Below, piece after piece: positions 30,464 to 34,320 of a stretch of 34,320 nt of DNA; within the stretch, counting starts at the first letter, position 1, and the number at the start of each line of letters is the position of its first letter. Origin of the DNA: Eubacteriales bacterium (lineage in GTDB: Bacteria > Bacillota > Clostridia > Lachnospirales > Lachnospiraceae). The translations under genes and the position numbers were made by a program. The stretch is from contig JAUNPU010000036.1 of assembly GCA_030536555.1 (NCBI GenBank), positions 1-34,320 of the forward strand, given 5' to 3'. The notes beneath the pieces are model-generated. The model did no database searches. It worked only from the letters and a program-made list of their open reading frames with translations, and was not told the DNA's origin.

Positions 30464-30721
30464 TTTTGGACAATAAATGGATATTATTAAAAAAATTGTC
30501 CAAAAGTGTTCGGGATATGATGATTAGTGGTTGACATAAGACCGATTTTGGACAATTATGCTTGATAAAGCCATGTAATTATCCAAAAACTCAAGATTTT
30601 TGGACAATTATCGGGAATTTTAGTTCAGAATTGTCCAAAACACCAGCTTTTGCGGTTTAAAATGTACCATCAAAGCATGGTTTGGACAATTTTTTGAAAT
30701 ATTGGCTGTAATTGTCCAAAC
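30464..30721. repeat. Mirror-symmetric array of eight alternating 12-bp inverted motifs
   Basis: The motif TTTTGGACAATT occurs eight times in strictly alternating orientation: forward at 30464, 30546, 30598 and 30680; reverse at 30494, 30577, 30629 and 30710. Each copy has at most one change. Centre distances are 30, 52, 31, 21, 31, 51 and 30 bp, a palindromic series, each close to a multiple of 10.4 bp. The bases between copies are unrelated and A/T-rich. Copies 7 and 8 carry a matching end change (G and C) that keeps the pair complementary; copies 4 and 5 with flanks form a 14-bp stem with one mismatch and a 7-nt loop. No protein gene is encoded here. Confidence 0.93.
30531..30562 (+). promoter_or_regulatory. 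Possible promoter overlapping motif copy 3
   Basis: A perfect TTGACA (30531-30536) is followed by AATTAT (17-bp spacer) or TATGCT (30557-30562, spacer 20). The -10 candidates overlap the end of the 12-bp motif copy 3, so a protein on that motif would cover the promoter. The -10 match is weak and no start of a gene follows directly. Confidence 0.25.
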
Positions 30722-30746
30722 ATTACCGATGAACCACCATTCGCCA

Positions 30747-30828
30747 CGTGTTAACAGCAACCAGATTCAGGCTGGCGAGGTATGCCGCGTGGGAACAGCA
30801 GCCAGATTCAGGGCGGTAAGATATGCCG
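30747..30828 (+). repeat. Tandem duplication of 41 bp upstream of hisS
   Basis: Bases 30747-30787 and 30788-30828 are adjacent copies differing at 8 of 41 positions; both contain CCAGATTCAGG and end TATGCCG. The pair ends 13 bp before the hisS -35 element. No known operator is recognised. Confidence 0.85.
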
Positions 30829-30841
30829 TTGCGATAAAACG

Positions 30842-30870
30842 TTGCATTTTATGGATGACAATAGTATAAT
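30842..30870 (+). promoter_or_regulatory. hisS promoter
   Basis: TTGCAT (30842-30847) and a perfect TATAAT (30865-30870) with a 17-bp spacer predict a start near 30877 and a leader of about 90 nt. There is no T-box sequence in the leader and no terminator, so tRNA-sensing attenuation is not supported here. Confidence 0.87.
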
Positions 30871-30901
30871 CGTAGGGCATAAGACATTACAGAGTACAGG
30901 A

Positions 30902-30928
30902 GCAGCTGCCATCACAAGGTGCAGCTGC
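30902..30928 (+). promoter_or_regulatory. Leader hairpin in the hisS 5' untranslated region
   Basis: GCAGCTGC occurs at 30902-30909 and 30921-30928. Being self-complementary, the two copies form an 8-bp hairpin with an 11-nt loop about 38 nt before the hisS start. No T-tract follows, so it is not a terminator. Confidence 0.6.
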
Positions 30929-30965
30929 GGACATAAAAGCAGAATATAGAAAATGGAGAACTATC

Positions 30966-32228
30966 ATGGCACTGAAAAAGAAGCCGGTGACCGGCATGAG
31001 AGACATCCTGCCTGCGGAGATGCAGATTCGGGACTATGTGACCAATCAGATTAAGGAGACCTACCGGAGTTTTGGATTTACCCAGATCGAGACTCCGTGT
31101 GTGGAGCATATTGAGAACCTGACCAGCAAGCAGGGCGGCGACAATGAGAAGTTGATCTTCAAGATCTTAAAGCGCGGCGAGAAGCTGAATTTGGAGACAG
31201 CCCAAGAGGAGAATGACCTGGTAGACGGCGGTCTGCGCTATGACCTGACCCTGCCGCTGTCCCGCTACTACTCCAACAACGGCGCGAATCTGCCGAGCCC
31301 GTTCAAGGCACTGCAGATGGGAAGCGTATGGCGTGCAGACCGTCCGCAGAAAGGACGCTACCGTCAGTTCACCCAGTGTGATATCGACATTCTGGGGGAT
31401 GCCAGCAATATGGCGGAGATCGAGTTGATTCTGGCGACCACCACAGCGCTTGGACGCATCTGCCCCAACAATGCATTTACGGTTCGCATCAACGACCGGG
31501 GTATCTTAAAGGGTATGGCGATGTACTGTGGGTTCCCGGAGGAGTCCATGGATCAGGTATTTATCACTCTGGATAAGATGGACAAGATTGGTCTGGATGG
31601 CGTGGCGGCAGAGCTTCTGGAGTCCGGATATGAAAAAGAGAGTGTTGAGAAGTACACGAAGCTGCTGGCTGAGGTCGGCGATGACGCGGCAGCTGTTCGG
31701 AGTCTTGGCGAGATTCTGGCAGAGGTGATGCCGAAGGAGACCGCCGAGAACCTGTCCTACATTATGGATACGGTTTCCGATGTGGCTGAGACCGAGTTCA
31801 GACTGGCATTTGACCCGACGCTGGTGCGCGGCATGTCCTACTATACCGGCACCATTTTCGAGGTTTCCATGGAAGGCTTCGGCGGTTCCGTGGCAGGCGG
31901 CGGCCGTTATGACAAGATGATTGGAAAGTTCACCGGTGTGGATACCCCGGCATGCGGATTTTCCATCGGATTTGAGCGTATCGTTACCATCCTGATGGAT
32001 CAGGGCAGCAGCGTGGAGAATGCAGCGGCAAAGAAGGCGTATCTGATCGAGAAGAATATGGACGCTGACCGCTTCAAGGAGATCATGAAGCAGGCGATGG
32101 CAGAGAGGAAGGCAGGCGTGCAGGTGCTGGTATCCCAGATGAACAAGAACAAGAAGTTCCAGAAGGAGCAGCTTGGCAAAGAGGGCTATACGGAGTTTGT
32201 GGAGTTCTATCGGGAAGCACTGAAGTAA
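30966..32228 (+). CDS. hisS: Histidyl-tRNA synthetase
   Basis: A 420-residue class II synthetase that charges tRNA-His in the cytoplasm. Motif 1 follows the start in the TGMRDILPAEM/QIETPC region. RYDLTLPLSRYY and the motif 2 stretch WRADRPQKGRYRQFTQCD line the ATP site. The histidine-specific LVRGMSYYTGTIFEV and GGRYDKMIG segments and motif 3 GFSIGFERI follow in the right order, then a short anticodon-binding domain. GGAG precedes the ATG. It is followed by aspS after 98 bp with no terminator, as in many Firmicutes where hisS and aspS form an operon. Confidence 0.98.
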   Translation: MALKKKPVTGMRDILPAEMQIRDYVTNQIKETYRSFGFTQIETPCVEHIENLTSKQGGDNEKLIFKILKRGEKLNLETAQEENDLVDGGLRYDLTLPLSRYYSNNGANLPSPFKALQMGSVWRADRPQKGRYRQFTQCDIDILGDASNMAEIELILATTTALGRICPNNAFTVRINDRGILKGMAMYCGFPEESMDQVFITLDKMDKIGLDGVAAELLESGYEKESVEKYTKLLAEVGDDAAAVRSLGEILAEVMPKETAENLSYIMDTVSDVAETEFRLAFDPTLVRGMSYYTGTIFEVSMEGFGGSVAGGGRYDKMIGKFTGVDTPACGFSIGFERIVTILMDQGSSVENAAAKKAYLIEKNMDADRFKEIMKQAMAERKAGVQVLVSQMNKNKKFQKEQLGKEGYTEFVEFYREALK

Positions 32229-32326
32229 TTGCAGATCAAAATAGAAGAAACAATTGTGATGCGGTGGAAAACCGTTTGCAGAAAATTCAAGACAATCAAG
32301 ATAAGCAAGAATAAGGAGATAAAATC

Positions 32327-34123
32327 ATGGCAGAGTCAATGCTGGGACTGAAGCGGTCCCATCGGTGTACAGAGGTTAGCAGTGCAAACATCGGCCAGGA
32401 CGTTACCGTCATGGGATGGGTGCAAAAGAGCAGAAATAAGGGCGGCATTATTTTCGTGGATTTAAGAGACCGTTCCGGTATTCTGCAGATTATTTTTGAG
32501 GAGAGCGACTGCGGGGCTGAGAGCTTTGCAAAGGCTGAGAAGCTGAGAAGTGAGTTCGTCATCGCTGTGACCGGCCGGGTGGAGGCACGTTCCGGCGCAG
32601 CCAATGAGAATCTGGCAACGGGCAATATCGAGGTGCGCGCCAATTCCCTGCGCATCCTGTCTGAGTCCGAGACTCCGCCGTTCCCGATTGAGGAGAATTC
32701 CAAGACCAAGGAGGACCTGCGCCTGAAATACCGCTTCCTGGACTTAAGAAGACCGGATATGCAGCGCAACCTGCTGCTGAGAAGCCAGATTGCCATTCTG
32801 ACCAGACAGTTCCTGGCAGAGGAGGGATTTTTGGAGATTGAGACCCCGACCCTGATCAAGAGTACGCCGGAGGGCGCCCGTGACTATCTGGTGCCGAGCC
32901 GTGTGCATCCGGGTTCCTTCTACGCACTGCCCCAGTCTCCGCAGCTCTTTAAGCAGCTGCTGATGTGTTCCGGCTATGACCGTTACTTCCAGCTGGCAAG
33001 ATGCTACCGTGATGAGGATCTGCGTGCAGACCGTCAGCCGGAGTTCACCCAGATCGATATGGAGCTATCCTTCGTGGATGTGGATGACGTGATCGATGTC
33101 AATGAGCGTCTCTTACACAAGCTGTTCAAGGAGATTCTGCATGTGGAGATTCCGCAGCCGATTCCGCGTATGACCTGGCAGGAGGCTATGGACCGCTTTG
33201 GTTCCGACAAGCCGGACCTGCGCTTTGGTATGGAACTAAAGGATGTTTCCGATGTGGTGAAGGACTGCGAGTTCGTGGTATTTAAGGGCGCACTGGAAAA
33301 TGGCGGTTCTGTCCGCGGTATCAACGCAGAGGGACAGGGCGCTATGCCGCGTAAGAAGATCGACGCGCTGGTTGAGTTTGCGAAGGGCTTCGGCGCGAAG
33401 GGTCTGGCTTACGTTGCAATTCAGGCAGACGGAAGCTTTAAGTCCTCCTTTGCAAAGTTCATGACCGAGGAGCAGATGGCTGCCCTGATTGCAGCGATGG
33501 ACGGTAAGCCGGGCGACCTGTTGCTGTTCGCTGCTGATAAGAACAAAGTCGTATGGGATGTGCTGGGCAACCTGCGTCTGGAGTTGGCACGTCAGTTAGA
33601 CCTGCTTAAGAAGGATGATTACAAGTTCCTGTGGGTAACCGAGTTCCCGCTTCTTGAGTACTCCGAGGAGCAGAACCGCTTCGTGGCAATGCATCACCCA
33701 TTCACCATGCCGATGGATGAGGACTGGCACTTGATCGACAGCGATCCGGGCAAGGTTCGTGCAAAGGCTTACGATATCGTGCTGAACGGCACGGAGATCG
33801 GCGGCGGTTCTGTGCGTATCCACCAGGGTGATATCCAGTCCAAGATGTTCGAGGTACTGGGCTTCACTCCGGAGAAGGCACAGGATCAGTTCGGATTCCT
33901 GCTTGAGGCATTCAAGTACGGAGTTCCGCCGCACGCTGGACTGGCTTACGGTCTGGACCGCGTGGTTATGCTGATGGGCGGCTGCGACAGCATCCGTGAA
34001 GTCATCGCATTCCCGAAGGTGAAGGATGCGTCCTGTCTGATGACCGAGGCTCCGACCCCGGTAGATCCGAAGCAGTTGGAGGAGCTGGGAATCGAAGTCA
34101 GCGAAGTGGTTGAGGAGGAGTAA
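32327..34123 (+). CDS. aspS: Aspartyl-tRNA synthetase (bacterial type)
   Basis: A 598-residue class II synthetase that charges tRNA-Asp. The N-terminal OB-fold (about 15-110) carries VMGWVQKSRNKGGIIFVDLRDR. The catalytic core shows FLEIETPTL (motif 1) and CYRDEDLRADRQPEFTQID (motif 2). The bacterial GAD insertion lies at about 290-420, and GLAYGLDRVVMLMGG is motif 3. Length matches the bacterial, GAD-containing type rather than the shorter archaeal type. An AAGGAG lies 8 nt before the ATG. In the 98 bp between hisS and aspS I see no hairpin terminator or clear promoter, so they are probably co-transcribed. Confidence 0.98.
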   Translation: MAESMLGLKRSHRCTEVSSANIGQDVTVMGWVQKSRNKGGIIFVDLRDRSGILQIIFEESDCGAESFAKAEKLRSEFVIAVTGRVEARSGAANENLATGNIEVRANSLRILSESETPPFPIEENSKTKEDLRLKYRFLDLRRPDMQRNLLLRSQIAILTRQFLAEEGFLEIETPTLIKSTPEGARDYLVPSRVHPGSFYALPQSPQLFKQLLMCSGYDRYFQLARCYRDEDLRADRQPEFTQIDMELSFVDVDDVIDVNERLLHKLFKEILHVEIPQPIPRMTWQEAMDRFGSDKPDLRFGMELKDVSDVVKDCEFVVFKGALENGGSVRGINAEGQGAMPRKKIDALVEFAKGFGAKGLAYVAIQADGSFKSSFAKFMTEEQMAALIAAMDGKPGDLLLFAADKNKVVWDVLGNLRLELARQLDLLKKDDYKFLWVTEFPLLEYSEEQNRFVAMHHPFTMPMDEDWHLIDSDPGKVRAKAYDIVLNGTEIGGGSVRIHQGDIQSKMFEVLGFTPEKAQDQFGFLLEAFKYGVPPHAGLAYGLDRVVMLMGGCDSIREVIAFPKVKDASCLMTEAPTPVDPKQLEELGIEVSEVVEEE

Positions 34124-34193
34124 TCCGCAGCCGATGGGCAGGCGGCAAGCCTGGGACTGAGATTGATTAGAGCAATAGTAATACAGGAATAAA

Positions 34194-34258
34194 AAAGCCG
34201 GTACATGGCTGATCATTCGCGTCTGTGAGACGCGGAGAATCGGCGGTGTACCGGCTTT
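34194..34258. terminator. Terminator after aspS, stronger on the minus strand
   Basis: AAAGCCGGTACA (34194-34205) pairs with TGTACCGGCTTT (34247-34258) over 12 bp, and an inner GCGTCT/AGACGC hairpin extends the structure. The A-run before the 5' arm (34191-34196) becomes a six-T tract when read on the minus strand, while the + strand has only three T residues. It ends the hisS-aspS unit and probably also a gene converging from beyond the window. I see no gene between 34259 and 34320. Confidence 0.8.
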
Positions 34259-34320
34259 GTGCAGGGATGGGGCTGTCGGTTAATGCCGATTTTTAAAGCT
34301 CCTACACCAAAACAAGCATA

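Noticed and set aside
30133..30503. Two minus-strand frames with repeated LPQH-type peptides in the hemZ-hisS gap.
   Set aside because: The peptide repeats are simply the 11-bp DNA array read through (11 codons per 33 bp). They overlap hemZ in antisense and have no ribosome-binding site.
30464..30721. CRISPR array.
   Set aside because: Motifs are only 12 bp, alternate in orientation and have spacers of 9-40 bp; no cas gene is present.
30877..30965. Histidine T-box leader before hisS.
   Set aside because: The conserved T-box sequence, specifier loop and terminator are not found; only one 8-bp hairpin is present.
34259..34320. Short TCGG/CCGA hairpin with T-run near the window end as another terminator.
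   Set aside because: The stem is only 4 bp and no gene next to it is visible.

Overview
The window looks like chromosome of a Gram-positive gut-type Clostridia, most likely a Lachnospiraceae member. This rests on gene content (relA, an MBL hydrolase, hemZ, hisS and aspS in series), strong AGGAGG ribosome binding sites, lipoprotein signals, and SpoIIE/RsbW-type and hybrid-kinase signalling proteins. All genes I can support lie on the + strand. No tRNA, rRNA, CRISPR array, integrase, transposase or relaxase is visible.

Region 1 (1-9767) is a type IV secretion-like cluster. It holds the 3' end of a repeat-rich protein, a VirB4 ATPase with a PrgI-like membrane domain fused to its N-terminus, a solute-binding-type lipoprotein, a small charged protein, an exported Ig-like protein with a C-terminal membrane anchor, a two-helix VirB2-type pilin, a 951-residue lipoprotein and an exported protein with a cell-wall-binding-like repeat. 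A perfect 14-bp hairpin follows the pilin gene. No coupling protein or relaxase is seen, so DNA transfer cannot be claimed from this window.

Region 2 (9825-18254) follows with tight, often overlapping genes and looks like a partner-switching signalling module. It encodes an RsbW-type ATPase, a formyltransferase-like protein, a DUF2156-type acyltransferase, a MATE transporter fused to a degenerate RsbW-type domain, a 981-residue coiled-coil protein and a membrane-bound SpoIIE/RsbU-type phosphatase. No STAS anti-sigma antagonist or sigma factor is present in the window.

Region 3 (18255-25700) has purC as a single gene with its own terminator. Next comes a three-gene unit: a consensus sigma-A promoter, a short leader ending in an intrinsic terminator, a hybrid histidine kinase with two receiver domains, and two related lipoproteins that each join a sugar-type solute-binding domain to a 5'-nucleotidase C-terminal-like domain. 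No ABC permease accompanies them, so they are probably sensory partners of the kinase.

Region 4 (25736-34258) is housekeeping: relA, an MBL hydrolase, hemZ, hisS and aspS. The 649-bp gap between hemZ and hisS is extraordinary. It contains 8-9 tandem copies of an 11-bp unit, then eight alternating inverted copies of a 12-bp motif (TTTTGGACAATT). The spacing of the eight copies is mirror-symmetric (30, 52, 31, 21, 31, 51, 30 bp), and every step is close to a whole number of helical turns. A 41-bp tandem duplication and the hisS promoter follow. This array is the strongest candidate in the window for an undescribed DNA element.
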